NCBI RefSeq assembly: GCF_003605405.2
Contig: NZ_QYTW02000015.1
Coordinates: forward strand, 1 to 64,000
Origin: Siminovitchia terrae
GTDB taxonomy: Bacteria > Bacillota > Bacilli > Bacillales > Bacillaceae_C
Direction of reading: 5' to 3'
Length of the DNA: 64,000 nucleotides
The position numbers and the translations under genes were made by a program. The notes beneath the pieces are model-generated. The model did no database searches. It saw nothing but the letters and a program-made list of their open reading frames with translations, and was not told the origin of the DNA. Each line of letters opens with the position of its first letter. The first letter of the stretch is position 1. This document shows positions 27,729 to 37,363 of the stretch, one piece after another.

Positions 27729-27918
27729 ATCAAATGCGCCTTAGCGTATTTGCGCCCAGATTTTATCGAGCTCTGCTCGATAAATTTCCTCTGAAAATCT
27801 GTGGCATCCGCCGGAGGCTTTAACTTTATTCAGCCGGGGTTTGAACCCCCACTGATTGGAATACCAATATGCATTCATCTCACCACTTACAAATGTGGAA
27901 GACTTCTGCTGAATAAAG
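27729..27918 (-). repeat. family-A repeat, copy 3 (tandem with copy 2)
   Basis: 190 bp; end reads GAATAAAG then TTAAAC. The tandem arrangement fixes both borders of the element to the base. Confidence 0.95.
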
Positions 27919-28255
27919 TTAAACCTAAAAAACTTATACTTTATCTTTCAAAAAAACCCACTATAAAATGGAAGACTTGTATTGTTAACCATACAGCTGC
28001 TCTACTCTCCTATAAACAGCAATCGTATTTGTGCCAAAATGGCACACTCTTTCCCAGACTATAACTAGATTTACATTTTGTGATGTAGCTGGGAACCAAA
28101 ATGCTGCTGGTGAAAATTCAGCGAAGTCTTTGATTCACTAACTCTCGGTCAATCATCTTTGCCATAACCTAAAATCTGTAATCTCATGTCATAATCCATT
28201 TTTCCTTCGTACAGTCTTTTTTAGCATCCAGGGCTAATTCTTACCGTGGCATTGC
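27919..28255. other. intergenic region without gene
   Basis: About 335 nt, AT-rich. The only structure seen is the palindrome TGTGCCAAAATGGCACA near 28030-28047, which could be an operator. No gene, no terminator. Confidence 0.4.
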
Positions 28256-28651
28256 CTATTCCTGGCTGGGCAGTTCTTTAGGCACGATGGCCACTGTACA
28301 TCTCGAGATACAAATTAGGCGATTTTCTTCATCCTTTATCCGAATATCCCAAACCATGGTGGTTTTCCCACGATGTACTGCCTCGGCTATGGCTGTCACC
28401 AGACCGCCCCTTTTAGGGCGTACGTGATTGGCGTTGATTTCCAAACCAAAGCACACCTCTTTTTCAAGGTCAATCAAGGCAGCAGTCCCAACGCTAGCCG
28501 CCGTTTCCGCCAATGCAACAGATGCGCCGCCATGTAAATATCCATAAGGTTGCCTTGTACGTTCATCAACTGGCATTGTTGCTGTAACTCTTCCATCTCC
28601 AATTTCAACGAGTTCTATTCCCAAAGATTGATGCAATCCTATATGTCTCAT
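28256..28651 (-). CDS. menI: hotdog-fold thioesterase, DHNA-CoA thioesterase type
   Basis: 131 residues matching B. subtilis YuxO/MenI, which releases CoA from 1,4-dihydroxy-2-naphthoyl-CoA in menaquinone synthesis. The hotdog motif PYGYLHGGASVALAETAAS carries the catalytic Glu; LEINANHVRP and CISRCTVAIV follow. ATG at 28651 after GGGGGA; a longer in-frame reading from 28759 is not conserved. In B. subtilis yuxO also lies beyond mrpG. Confidence 0.9.
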   Translation of the reverse strand: MRHIGLHQSLGIELVEIGDGRVTATMPVDERTRQPYGYLHGGASVALAETAASVGTAALIDLEKEVCFGLEINANHVRPKRGGLVTAIAEAVHRGKTTMVWDIRIKDEENRLICISRCTVAIVPKELPSQE

Positions 28652-28784
28652 CTGGAGTCCCCCAAATATATTCTCATTCTTAAATTCTATACCGATATAA
28701 TCCTTTTTTAAAAGAAGAAGCCCTCCGGCTTTTTTACCGATGGGCAAATAAGATATCATAAGACTGCCAATCGACAGTTATAAA

Positions 28785-29021
28785 TCAAAAATATGGGGAT
28801 CCGAATGGCGCTCCATATCCGTAAGGTGCACCATAGCCAAACGGGGCTCCCCCGTAAGGTACCGGGCCATAGGGATAAAATGGACGGGGCCTGAATATAG
28901 CGTTCCCGATACCGGCACCGATACCGCCTCCTATTAAACCGCCGATAAAACCGCCTAGTAAGGGAGCGCCGAAGAAAAAGCGGCTTTCGGCATAAGGGTC
29001 CACATTTCGATAGTACATCAT
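28785..29021 (-). CDS. small Gly/Tyr/Pro-rich protein
   Basis: 78 residues: a glycine-zipper segment (GGFIGGLIGGGIGAGIG) that could insert in membranes, then a tail of GAPYGYG/GAPFGYG-type repeats. RBS AAAAGGAGG, ATG at 29021. Similar composition is seen in small spore-coat or envelope proteins; no family assigned. Confidence 0.7.
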   Translation of the reverse strand: MMYYRNVDPYAESRFFFGAPLLGGFIGGLIGGGIGAGIGNAIFRPRPFYPYGPVPYGGAPFGYGAPYGYGAPFGSPYF

Positions 29022-29130
29022 ACAGGTAGCCTCCTTTTATATAAGAGCTCAAAGCTCCTCTATACTTGTGTATGCGGCAAATGTACAGATGACATGGGCA
29101 AATTTCATACAAACAAGCCCGTTCCGTCCA

Positions 29131-30633
29131 TTATCCTTGCGTGTTTTCTCCTATTGCAAGCATGGCGAGAGTCCGTACCATCACTCCGGTAGCTCCTGAA
29201 GGCCCGAGATCGCTTTCCCCGTCGGATGTTGCAGTTCCAGCAATATCCAAGTGAACCCACGGAGTATTTTCCACAAATTCCCCGATGAACGCTCCACCCA
29301 TGATAGCATGCCCTTCCCTACCAGGAGAATTATTCAAATCGGCAATCTTGCTGGAACGTACCCTTTTCTTATCATTTTCTGTGTAAGGCAATGGCCAGAT
29401 AAACTCTCCAGTTTTGTTAGACGCTTCTTTCACTTCTTGATAAAATTCCTCATTATTCGTGATTGCTCCCGTTTTATCAAGACCGAGTGCAATGATGACT
29501 CCGCCGGTCAAAGTAGCCACATCCACCAAGCGGTCCGCACCATGCATTTTCGCATACGTGACCGCATCCGCCAGAACGAGGCGCCCCTCCGCATCTGTAT
29601 TCAACACCTCAATTGTTTTTCCGTTCATTGATGTGATTACATCGTCCGGCTTGAATGCTTTTTCACTGATCACATTATCAGTGGCTGGAATGACTGCAAC
29701 TACATTCCTTTCAGGCTTGATACGGCCAATCACTTCCATTGCTCCCAGTACAGAAGCTGCACCACCCATATCCGTTTTCATCCCGACTATTCCATCCTTC
29801 GGCTTGATAGAATAACCGCCAGTATCAAATGTTATCCCTTTTCCTACCAGCCCGAGAACATCCGTCCAGTCCGCTTTTCCTTGGTACTTCAATACAATCA
29901 TAAATGGCGGTTCTTCGGACCCCTGATTTACCGCAAGGAATGCTCCCATTCCAAGCTTCTCAATTTCCTCTTTTTCCAAAAGTTCTATTTCAAAGCCATA
30001 TTCATCTGCCAATTTAGCAGCGTATGCAGCCAAATCAGAAGGCTGCAACAGGTTACTTGGTGTATTTACAAGCGTTCTTGCATGGTTTACCCCTGTACCG
30101 AATACCCATCCTGTCTTCACAGCAGGGTCGATTTTCTTTTTATCTTCATTTGTAAAAACAGTTATGGTATCAATAATAACTTCTGGTTTATTGGATTTTT
30201 TCCTATAGCCGGCAAATTCATATGCCGCCATGGTATAGGCTTCACTCACAGTCCAGGCGGCTTTTTCAGCAGAAATGTCTCCTGCGATAAATGTGTCCAA
30301 GGCGATGGAAAATGATTTCACTCGTAAATCTTTTAATTTCTTGGAAGCCTTTCCGACCGCTTCCCGCAGCCTTTCAACTGTCAGCTCCTTTTCTTTGCCT
30401 AACCCGATAAAAATAAATCGTTTAACAGGAGTATTGCCTAAACTATGTAAGACCGTGACTAATTTATATTTGGCAGAAATATCACCTGTTTTAACAAGCT
30501 CTGTCAGTTTCCCCTGAAACGCATCATCAAGCTGCTTCAATCCTTCTAAAAACTTTTCCGGCTGATCCAGCAAACCGATCAACATGCATTCCTGTTCACT
30601 CTCATATGGATTTTCATTTGAAATATAAAACAT
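29131..30633 (-). CDS. pepA: leucyl aminopeptidase (M17)
   Basis: 500 residues, cytoplasmic hexameric di-zinc exopeptidase (B. subtilis YuiE). The family signature NTDAEGRLVLADA is intact, metal ligands are in GKGITFDTGGYSIKP and KTDMGGAASV, and an N-terminal macro-like domain fills residues 1-170. ATG at 30633 follows AAAGGAGTGG; the longer reading adds a non-conserved hydrophobic stretch. Confidence 0.93.
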   Translation of the reverse strand: MFYISNENPYESEQECMLIGLLDQPEKFLEGLKQLDDAFQGKLTELVKTGDISAKYKLVTVLHSLGNTPVKRFIFIGLGKEKELTVERLREAVGKASKKLKDLRVKSFSIALDTFIAGDISAEKAAWTVSEAYTMAAYEFAGYRKKSNKPEVIIDTITVFTNEDKKKIDPAVKTGWVFGTGVNHARTLVNTPSNLLQPSDLAAYAAKLADEYGFEIELLEKEEIEKLGMGAFLAVNQGSEEPPFMIVLKYQGKADWTDVLGLVGKGITFDTGGYSIKPKDGIVGMKTDMGGAASVLGAMEVIGRIKPERNVVAVIPATDNVISEKAFKPDDVITSMNGKTIEVLNTDAEGRLVLADAVTYAKMHGADRLVDVATLTGGVIIALGLDKTGAITNNEEFYQEVKEASNKTGEFIWPLPYTENDKKRVRSSKIADLNNSPGREGHAIMGGAFIGEFVENTPWVHLDIAGTATSDGESDLGPSGATGVMVRTLAMLAIGENTQG

Positions 30634-30753
30634 TTGCGAACCACTCCTTTTGTTAAAATTATAGAGGAAACATTCAAGGCTTTCGAGTTTTCTAAAAGGA
30701 TGATTTCTTTTTAAACTGTTGTGGTAATATAGAAAAAGAATGGTCAATAAGAA

Positions 30754-31040
30754 CAAAAGCGAATGTCACTCGTACAGACTGGAATGCTTTCGACAAGGCC
30801 AAGTGATAAGGAAGTGCGAAAGTTACCTGCTAGCTAGACAAGAGCTGAAGAAAGCGTGCTTTGTCTTCAAAAGCCCTTTTATCCTTTGACACTAGACTAG
30901 CAAGGACACCCTCGTCCTATCGCTTCACCTGCATTGCCCTTCCTTTGCGTCGCAGCTGGGAACACTCGGCCGCTTCAAAAACCGCATCTGTGGCGTTAAG
31001 CTCCGGACGCGACATGCTGTCCGTCAGAGCTAGACATAGC
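30754..31040. repeat. family-B GC-rich repeat
   Basis: Fills most of the pepA-yuiD gap. Contains GTACAGACTGGAATGC, GATAAGGAAGTGCGA and a GAGCTAGACATAGC end, diverged from the copies at 27258 and 38695 but in the same orientation. Confidence 0.75.
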
Positions 31041-31108
31041 ATACATAATAAAACAATCAAAAATATTAGGTGTTTTATTGTTTCCTCAACAAGAAAGGAT
31101 GTCAATTG

Positions 31109-31588
31109 ATGGATCTGTTTTTAAATTTCCCTCTTTGGTTTGCTCTCACAGCAATCTTCTTTGCTCAATTTGTGAAAGTTCCCCTTCATTTCATCGTTAC
31201 AAAAAAATGGGATTGGTCCTTGCTGACTTCTACAGGTGGAATGCCCAGTTCCCACTCTGCAGCAGTAGCTGCCCTTTCTACCGGGATTGCTCTCCAGGAA
31301 GGACTTGGGTCACCATTATTCGCTGTATCTGCTGTATTTGCCATAATTGTTATGTTCGATGCAACAGGAGTACGAAGACAGGCTGGAGAACATGCGATTG
31401 TTTTAAATCAGCTCACTTCTGACTTTCAGCGTTTTATAGAAGAGGCAAAGGATTGGCCTGAAAAACCCGAACATGAAAAAAGGGATGAATTAAAAGAGTT
31501 GCTTGGACATAAACCAGTGGAAGTATTTTTTGGAGGATTGACTGGAATCGGACTCGCACTTATTCTTTATTATTTTTTGAACCTGTAA
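31109..31588 (+). CDS. yuiD: divergent PAP2-family membrane protein
   Basis: 159 residues, DUF212 (YuiD) family with about five helices. The motif GGMPSSHSAAV and the later RRQAGEHA recall acid phosphatase/haloperoxidase active sites, though the family is untested. ATG at 31109 after AAAGGATG. Confidence 0.9.
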   Translation: MDLFLNFPLWFALTAIFFAQFVKVPLHFIVTKKWDWSLLTSTGGMPSSHSAAVAALSTGIALQEGLGSPLFAVSAVFAIIVMFDATGVRRQAGEHAIVLNQLTSDFQRFIEEAKDWPEKPEHEKRDELKELLGHKPVEVFFGGLTGIGLALILYYFLNL

Positions 31589-31624
31589 TTAAACCTAGGC
31601 CACATCACATTACAAGATCATGCA

Positions 31625-31814
31625 ATCAAATGCGCCTTGGCGTATTTGCGCCCAGATTTTATCGAGGTCCGCTCGATAAATTTCCTCTGAAAATCTGCGG
31701 CATCCGCCGGAGGCTTTGACTTTATTCAGCCGGGGTTTGAACCCCCACTGAATGGACTACCAATATGCTTTCATCTCACCACTTACAGAAGTGGGAGATT
31801 TCTGCTGAATGAAG
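31625..31814 (-). repeat. family-A repeat, copy 4
   Basis: 190 bp, between yuiD and a terminator. Differences: GAGGTCCGCTCG in the hairpin arm, ACTACCAATATGCTTTC. Followed by TTAAAT. Confidence 0.95.
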
Positions 31815-31877
31815 TTAAATTATCCAAAAAAGAAGAAACTAGTTCCACCCTTTTCAAAAGACACGCTCAAACACAGA

Positions 31878-31910
31878 AATGGATCTGATTAAAATCAGAT
31901 CCATTTTTTT
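31878..31910 (+). terminator. yuiD-side terminator
   Basis: A 13-bp stem (AAATGGATCTGAT/ATCAGATCCATTT) followed by a T run. It now lies 290 nt from yuiD, with family-A copy 4 between them. Confidence 0.85.
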
Positions 31911-32289
31911 AATTAGTAACTAAATTTCTTTTTTTAAATCCTACTGAAATAGTAACGATAATACTACAAATACTAACAATAGTACCTACAACACCAATAA
32001 CAGTTACCCAAAGACCAGGAACTATAAAACCTACTGGGACAAGAACGATAAAACTAAGAACTATAAATGCTTGATAAATCGCAGAAATAATTTTCACAGC
32101 AAGATTATTAAAGAATGATAAAATTAAAGGTGGTAAAAATAGTACTGCTATTATTCCAATAGATAACCATAAAATTGCTGGCTCATCGAACGAGACAGTA
32201 TTAGGCCCTGTTGGATTTTTAGCGGCTAATAATACAGCGATGACAGCTAATACCATAGTCAAAAACACTATAGAAAACCTTTTAACCAT
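31909..32289 (-). CDS. small four-helix membrane protein, unknown
   Basis: 126 residues with an N-terminal signal-like helix (FLTMVLAVIAVLLAA) and three more hydrophobic helices; short polar ends (KKRNLVTN). RBS AAAGGAG 7 nt before the ATG. AT-rich codon use differs from its neighbours and it is bracketed by family-A copies 4 and 5, so it may be a recent arrival. Confidence 0.65.
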   Translation of the reverse strand: MVKRFSIVFLTMVLAVIAVLLAAKNPTGPNTVSFDEPAILWLSIGIIAVLFLPPLILSFFNNLAVKIISAIYQAFIVLSFIVLVPVGFIVPGLWVTVIGVVGTIVSICSIIVTISVGFKKRNLVTN

Positions 32290-32340
32290 AACAAAACTCC
32301 TTTTCAGTTAAAACATAGGTGAAAAATCCTGTATTGACTG

Positions 32341-32534
32341 ATCAAATGCGCCTTGGCATATTTACCCCTAGATTTTATCGAGCTCCGCTCGATAAATTTC
32401 CTCTGAAAATCTGTGGCATCTGCCGGAGGCTTTAGCTTTATTCAGCCGGGGGTTGAACCCCCACTGAATGGAATACCTACCAATATGCTTTCATCTCACC
32501 ATTTATAGAAGTGGGAGAATCCTGCTGAATGAAG
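32341..32534 (-). repeat. family-A repeat, copy 5
   Basis: 194 bp; a 4-base insertion (TACC) gives GAATACCTACCAATATGC. Several other substitutions (GGCATATTTACCCCTAG), so an older copy. Followed by TTAATT. Confidence 0.93.
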
Positions 32535-32541
32535 TTAATTG

Positions 32542-32994
32542 TTATAAATCTTGAGATAAGCGGACCATATCTCTGCATTGTATTCCAGATTCAAAAATCT
32601 CTTCTGTGTAGCGCCTAATAAAAAAGTCTATATCAACACCAGTAATTCTGAAACCACATTTTTGGTAAAAAGCCAATTGCCCTATGCTTGAGTTTCCAGT
32701 ACCTACTTCTATTGTTTTGTAACCTTTTGATTTTGCTATTTGAATAGCATTCATCACTAATTGTTTCCCAATTCCTCTGCCATGATGGTCTTCCAAAACG
32801 GCAACATTCACTAACTCCACCGTTTCAGGCCTTGTCGGAAGAAGTACATACACCCCAATAGTTTCACTGCCAATCTTGGCTATAAAGCATTCTCCCCTTT
32901 CCACATATTCCTGAACGTGTTTTTGAGAAGGATCAGCTAATAACAACAAATCCATGGGGGGTTCTTCATCCATATTTAATTTTCGAATATCCAT
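32542..32994 (-). CDS. GNAT-family N-acetyltransferase
   Basis: 150 residues. Acetyl-CoA motif A is seen in VAVLEDHHGRGIGKQLV, with GFRITG in motif B. Substrate unknown. ATG at 32994 after AGGAGCG. The stop codon lies 7 nt from family-A copy 5. Confidence 0.85.
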   Translation of the reverse strand: MDIRKLNMDEEPPMDLLLLADPSQKHVQEYVERGECFIAKIGSETIGVYVLLPTRPETVELVNVAVLEDHHGRGIGKQLVMNAIQIAKSKGYKTIEVGTGNSSIGQLAFYQKCGFRITGVDIDFFIRRYTEEIFESGIQCRDMVRLSQDL

Positions 32995-33154
32995 AATCGC
33001 TCCTAGTACCAAAATGTATTTCCTTTTATTTTACCATTCTTTATTGATGAATAAAGCTTGTTCACATCAGCTTTTTCATGGAAGAAAACATAGAGCATTT
33101 ATACTTTTTGATGTTATGTCCGAGAAAGCACCTCATCCATCATGATTAAGTCGC

Positions 33155-33383
33155 TCAAATAATGAAAGAGCGGCCGTTGCCGCCCTTATCATTAAAAATT
33201 TTTCCACACGGGCTCTTCACAAACTTCAGCCTTCCATCCAGTTCCTGTCTGTTCGGCAAATTCATTTCTATTCCCCTTAATATGTGCCATGTTAAGGGGG
33301 CATTGTTATTCAATCCCGCCCTTAACAAAGTACACAATTCTTGCTGTGGAATTGCATCTACCGAAGAACGATGACTAGGGAAA
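33155..33383. other. intergenic region downstream of the DinB remnant
   Basis: Holds a hairpin of CCCCTTAA and TTAAGGGG (33273-33302). On the minus strand it is open for much of its length, running out of frame past the DinB stop, but has no ribosome site and no recognised family. Confidence 0.35.
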
Positions 33384-33738
33384 TTACCGAAAAAACGGAA
33401 CTTCTTTGACACCTGCCATACGTGCGTATACAAAAAGTTGACCTTTATGGTGAATCTCGTGATCATACATTGCAGTAAGGTATCTTTTTTTGGGACCTTG
33501 AAGTTTCGGATGCAATGAATTATTTTCGTCCTCTAACTCTGCATCAGTCAATAATTCGTATGCAGCCTTTGTTTTTTCTGTGAACGCCTTTACCGTTTCG
33601 CGCACGTCTCCCATCGTCTTATATTCAGGAAAGTCTGGCGGGGTTAATTCCTCCGTCTTAACCATTGAAACGAACACATCATTCCATCCTGCAACATGCA
33701 ATGCTAGTTCACCAAGTGTCATAGCATCTTCCCACGGT
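33384..33738 (-). pseudogene. DinB-family protein, 5'-truncated
   Basis: The C-terminal two thirds of a DinB/YfiT-like four-helix metalloprotein: first metal His in LGELALHVAGW and the second pair in YDHEIHHKGQL are present. Usual members have about 35-40 more N-terminal residues with the first helix. Here coding sequence is replaced at 33739 by family-A copy 6, beyond which lies only the yuiC terminator, so the 5' end is lost. Without its promoter, RBS and helix 1 it is probably not functional. Confidence 0.75.
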
Positions 33739-33927
33739 ATCAAATGCGCCTTGGCGTATTTGCCCCCAGAATTTATCGAGCTCCGCTCGATAAATTCCCT
33801 CTGAAAATCTGTGGCATCCGCCGGAGGCTTTAACTTTATTCAGCCGGGGTTTGAATCCCCACTGAATGGAATACCAATAGCATTCATCTCACCACTTATA
33901 GAAGTGGGAGATTTCTGCTGAATGAAG
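33739..33927 (-). repeat. family-A repeat, copy 6 (truncates DinB gene)
   Basis: 189 bp. Its left border falls exactly where the DinB coding sequence stops; followed on the right by TTAAAT. Confidence 0.95.
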
Positions 33928-33957
33928 TTAAATGAAGTTTGTCGAATAGTACTGGCA

Positions 33958-33994
33958 CCAAAAAGGCTGCGGATTCAATTATCCGTCAGCCCTT
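33958..33994 (-). terminator. yuiC terminator
   Basis: AAGGGCTG and CAGCC arms with an inner CGGAT/ATCCG stem around TTGAAT, ending in TTTTT on the minus strand. Confidence 0.75.
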
Positions 33995-33998
33995 CATT

Positions 33999-34640
33999 CT
34001 AGTCTTCTGTTTTCAAATAAGACTGCCTGAACACTTGCATTGTCTCATCCTCATTCAGGGCAGTCAATTCATCTTCCGTTATTTTTCCGGATCCCCTTTT
34101 AATGATATGTACATCCAGCGTTCGTTTTCCCCAATTGCTATATACTTCATCAACAGTTTCATAATAAAGATCGAGTTTATTCCCTTTAATGGCTGAACCT
34201 GTATCGGCAACGACACCATATCCATATCCCGGAATAAATAAAATGGTGCCAATCGGAAATACCTTTGGATCCGCCGCTACTGTTGAATATAAGTCTCTTT
34301 TCACTTTTACCCCTGAGTATGTAATGCCATAAGACGGATGTCCAGGCTGTTTTCCTGTAGATTCTTCTCCCGCTGTATATCCAGTAGCAACAACCTTTTT
34401 CGCAGGATATCGAGACCAATCGAATGCCTCCTCCAATGGTCGTGTTTCTTCCTCAGCAAGTTTCCCCACTTGAATGGCATCAGATACTGGCTCATCTTTC
34501 AACTTTTTTGAATCTGACAATATCATTTGGGCAGTCGTTCTTAAATCCATGCCCGACAACGATTCAAACGTTGCTCCTATTGCCGCTGTAAACAAAAGCA
34601 GCATCAATAATCTCCTGATATATAGGTAACGCGTAAACAT
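33999..34640 (-). CDS. yuiC: 3D-domain protein, stationary-phase cell-wall hydrolase type
   Basis: 213 residues: N-terminal membrane anchor ([15 protein letters not shown]), linker, then the 3D domain (about 85-190) with the conserved Asp pattern in [18 protein letters not shown], as in B. subtilis YuiC and the catalytic part of MltA/RpfB. Likely a peptidoglycan lytic transglycosylase. ATG at 34640 after AGAGGAGTG. Confidence 0.9.
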   Translation of the reverse strand: MFTRYLYIRRLLMLLLFTAAIGATFESLSGMDLRTTAQMILSDSKKLKDEPVSDAIQVGKLAEEETRPLEEAFDWSRYPAKKVVATGYTAGEESTGKQPGHPSYGITYSGVKVKRDLYSTVAADPKVFPIGTILFIPGYGYGVVADTGSAIKGNKLDLYYETVDEVYSNWGKRTLDVHIIKRGSGKITEDELTALNEDETMQVFRQSYLKTED

Positions 34641-34767
34641 TCATTCACTCCTCTCAGGGTTATTGTTTCCCTTTTGAGGAGGTTTATTCATTTAATGGAA
34701 AAAGGAAGCCAGTATTCCAGGATACGATTTAAGCGACGAAAGTAGGCCTTTAGGTCAGCTTATCCCA

Positions 34768-34945
34768 ATCAAACACGCCTTGGCGTATTTGCGCCCAGAT
34801 TTTATCGAGCTCCGCTCGATAAAATCTGTGGCATCCGCCGGAGGCTTTAACTTTATTCAGCCGGGGGTTGAACCCCCACTTAATCGAATACCAACAGGCA
34901 TTCATCTCACCACTTACAGAAGTAGGAGACTTCTACTGAATGAAG
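34768..34945 (-). repeat. family-A repeat, copy 7 (short subtype)
   Basis: 178 bp. Lacks the internal segment TTTCCTCTGAAA between the TCGAGCTCCGCTCGA hairpin and ATCTGTGG, as copy 11 does. Flank TTAGAA differs from the usual TTAAA. Confidence 0.93.
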
Positions 34946-34994
34946 TTAGAAGCAAACAAACGCCTGGATAAAATTCCTGAGGCGTTTGTACAAA

Positions 34995-35312
34995 TTAAAA
35001 CATTCGATATCCTTTTTTACGCAAAACCCGCATTGTAAAGCCTGCTGCGACAGCTCCTACCAAACCGCTTGACAAAATGATCAAATCAGCTGCGGCAAGA
35101 TTGGAAATACTTGTTCCCAGACTTGAAAAAGAAGCTGATGGAGATGTGAAATAATCTAGCAATTTCACTTTATCCACAATTAATATGGCGACAAGCGGAT
35201 AAATAAACGCCATAATCCATGTCATCCTCAGCAGCATATTAAGTAAAAATCCAATCCCAAAAAATAGGACAAAAAATAATAATATTGATATTAACAGGAC
35301 TGGAAGTGGCAT
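34995..35312 (-). CDS. yuiB: YuiB membrane protein
   Basis: 105 residues, three to four helices, matching B. subtilis YuiB (FFVLFFGIGFLLNMLLRMTW, AAGF-MRVLRKKGYRMF). Function unknown. ATG at 35312 after GAGGGGG; upstream residues of the longer reading are polar and not conserved. In B. subtilis yuiB and yuiC are adjacent; here copy 7 lies between. Confidence 0.88.
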   Translation of the reverse strand: MPLPVLLISILLFFVLFFGIGFLLNMLLRMTWIMAFIYPLVAILIVDKVKLLDYFTSPSASFSSLGTSISNLAAADLIILSSGLVGAVAAGFTMRVLRKKGYRMF

Positions 35313-35394
35313 AGCTGTTTTCCCCCTCGATTTCACTTTCATACCAAGTTTACTGAATGGTTGATAGAGCGTCAATGCAAAGACTCGGACGAAT

Positions 35395-35534
35395 TCATGA
35401 CAATTATGAAGAAATCAGAAGCGTCTTGATTAGCCTGAGCAAATAAGACTATTCGAAGAGTGCAGTTCTTCAGCCATCACAGAAAATGTGGCTTATAGCT
35501 TCGGAAGGATTAGAACGAAACTGATCGGACCCTT
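35395..35534. repeat. degenerate family-B repeat
   Basis: Non-coding; GCAGTTCTTCAGCCATCACA matches the core of the copy at 19326 (GCAGTTCTTCAGCCACCACA). Borders are worn. Confidence 0.5.
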
Positions 35535-36017
35535 TTAGAGAAATAATTTATATGTTGTATACCCAAATTGATTGCCCGGGTTAATGGCATTCATCTCTTT
35601 TTGAAGAGGTCCGTATCCTCCTTTTATTAGCTCCGTAATCATAACAGAGGTCTGCTTGTCATCAAGAAGACTATCAGGTGTCATCCAACAGGCCTCTTCA
35701 AGCTCTTTCTCTTGAACGAGGACCGTTGTATTTTTCGGGTTGCAGGCAAAGATCATCATATTATCGCTGATAGAGGATTGCAATACTCCTGTCCTTACGC
35801 CAAGCAGACCAGCCACCGTACACATGATCCCTGTTTCTTCAAGTACTTCTCTTTCAACCGCTTCATCCAGCGTTTCACCAGGTTCGACAAATCCTGCAGG
35901 TAAAGTCCACTTTCCCTTGGCTCCGCCGTATTTTTTTTTCACAACAAGCCATCGTCCATTCTGATCAATGACCACTCCACAAACGGCCAGCCAAACCTTT
36001 CCTCGGTCTTGGCTCAT
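35535..36017 (-). CDS. Nudix hydrolase
   Basis: 160 residues. Complete Nudix box: G-F-V-E-P-G-E-T-L with REVLEETGI, the RE..EE..G metal site. Substrate (a nucleoside diphosphate derivative) not predictable. ATG at 36017 is 6 nt from GGGGGAG; ATG at 36023 is too close. Confidence 0.9.
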   Translation of the reverse strand: MSQDRGKVWLAVCGVVIDQNGRWLVVKKKYGGAKGKWTLPAGFVEPGETLDEAVEREVLEETGIMCTVAGLLGVRTGVLQSSISDNMMIFACNPKNTTVLVQEKELEEACWMTPDSLLDDKQTSVMITELIKGGYGPLQKEMNAINPGNQFGYTTYKLFL

Positions 36018-36130
36018 CCTCATCTCCCCCACACTTTCTATGAAAAGCAATTTCCAGAAACGATACGATTTTCCCCTATGTATTCTCTTAAAAAAGGCAG
36101 AATCCAAATAGATTCTGCCTTCATTACTCA

Positions 36131-37348
36131 TTACTTAAGCAAATTGAATTTCCCTTTTTTCATTGTCAGCGGAACACCGCCAATCATATAAAGGGCACGG
36201 TTGTCGATCATTTTCTTCATAAATGAAGCTTTTGTTCCTGTAACCTTTTTGCCGAAGACAACACCAATAGCATCATCATCACCAAGGGAACAAACAGTTC
36301 CTTTGTTATCAAAAATAAAGTTGTTAACTGGTGTTTTTCCGTTAAGAAGGTTTACCAAATTATTTGCAACAAACTCACCTTGCTGCATCGCAATTTGAGC
36401 AGTTGGTGGATAAGGGCGATTGATTTCTTCGTTGATGACGAGCGAGCAGTCGCCAATAACGAATACATCGGATAAACCAGGTGCACGAAGGTCTGGCTCA
36501 ACTTTTACCCTGCCACGCATATTTTCAATGCCTGATTCCACAATAATCGGGTTGCCGCGCACTCCCGCTGCCCAAACCACTGTACTAGCTTTGATTTCCT
36601 CTGTTTCGTCTTCACCTTTAGCAACAACGATTCCTTCTTGAGTTGCTTCTTTGATAGCAGTACCAATACGAAATTCTACATTTTTTCTTTCAAGCAATGC
36701 GGTTGCATATGCAACAAGCTCAGGATCGAAGCCAGGAAGAGCTGTAGGAGCAGCTTCCACACAGACTACTTTCACCATATCTTTTTCAATATCATATTCC
36801 TTACAAAGTTCAGGAATGCGGTTGCCTATCTCTCCAAGGAATTCAATACCTGTAAAGCCGGCGCCGCCGACAACAATTGTCAAGCGCTCAGGTTTTTGAT
36901 CAATTTTATAAGTCGCAAATTGATATTCAATATGTTCGCGGATTTGTCTAGCTGTATCTACATTCGTAATCGAAAATGCATACTTATCAAGCCCTTGAAT
37001 TCCAAATGTTTCTGGAGCTCCACCTAAAGCGATTACGAGGTAGTCATAAGAAAGCTCATTCCCTTTTTCAAGTTGGACTGTTTTAGCTTCAGTATCAACT
37101 TTTAAAGCGGTGTCTTTTACGAAATTAACTTTGCTTCTGTCGACAACATTTGCAATATCATAACGGACCTGATCAGGAGACAATGTACCGGCAGAAGCTT
37201 CATGCAACCATGTTGTTTCATAATGGTAATCATTTCTATTGACTAAAACAATGTCGGCATCGTTACTTCCGAGCTGTTTTTGAAGACGTGTCACTGTCAT
37301 TAATCCGCCGTAACCAGCGCCTAATACTACAATCTTTGGCTTTCTCAA
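36131..37348 (-). CDS. yumB: type II NADH dehydrogenase (NDH-2)
   Basis: 405 residues, membrane-peripheral flavoprotein passing electrons from NADH to menaquinone. FAD motif GAGYGG (about 10-15), NADH motif [15 protein letters not shown], and the quinone-site motif [11 protein letters not shown] are intact. The TTG at 37348 ([15 protein letters not shown]) is chosen: GGAAGTGA lies just upstream and the length equals B. subtilis YumB. Divergent from yumC. Confidence 0.93.
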   Translation of the reverse strand: MRKPKIVVLGAGYGGLMTVTRLQKQLGSNDADIVLVNRNDYHYETTWLHEASAGTLSPDQVRYDIANVVDRSKVNFVKDTALKVDTEAKTVQLEKGNELSYDYLVIALGGAPETFGIQGLDKYAFSITNVDTARQIREHIEYQFATYKIDQKPERLTIVVGGAGFTGIEFLGEIGNRIPELCKEYDIEKDMVKVVCVEAAPTALPGFDPELVAYATALLERKNVEFRIGTAIKEATQEGIVVAKGEDETEEIKASTVVWAAGVRGNPIIVESGIENMRGRVKVEPDLRAPGLSDVFVIGDCSLVINEEINRPYPPTAQIAMQQGEFVANNLVNLLNGKTPVNNFIFDNKGTVCSLGDDDAIGVVFGKKVTGTKASFMKKMIDNRALYMIGGVPLTMKKGKFNLLK

Positions 37349-37363
37349 TCTAATCACTTCCAC

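Noticed and set aside
27539-27918. A recurring minus-strand peptide (MNAYWYSIQWGFKPRLNK...) in several family-A copies
   Set aside because: It is the translation of the repeat itself; other copies carry stops or frameshifts and there is no consistent ribosome site, so DNA/RNA structure explains the conservation better than coding.
33155-33466. Minus-strand frame overlapping the DinB remnant
   Set aside because: Overlaps real DinB coding in another frame, lacks RBS and family.
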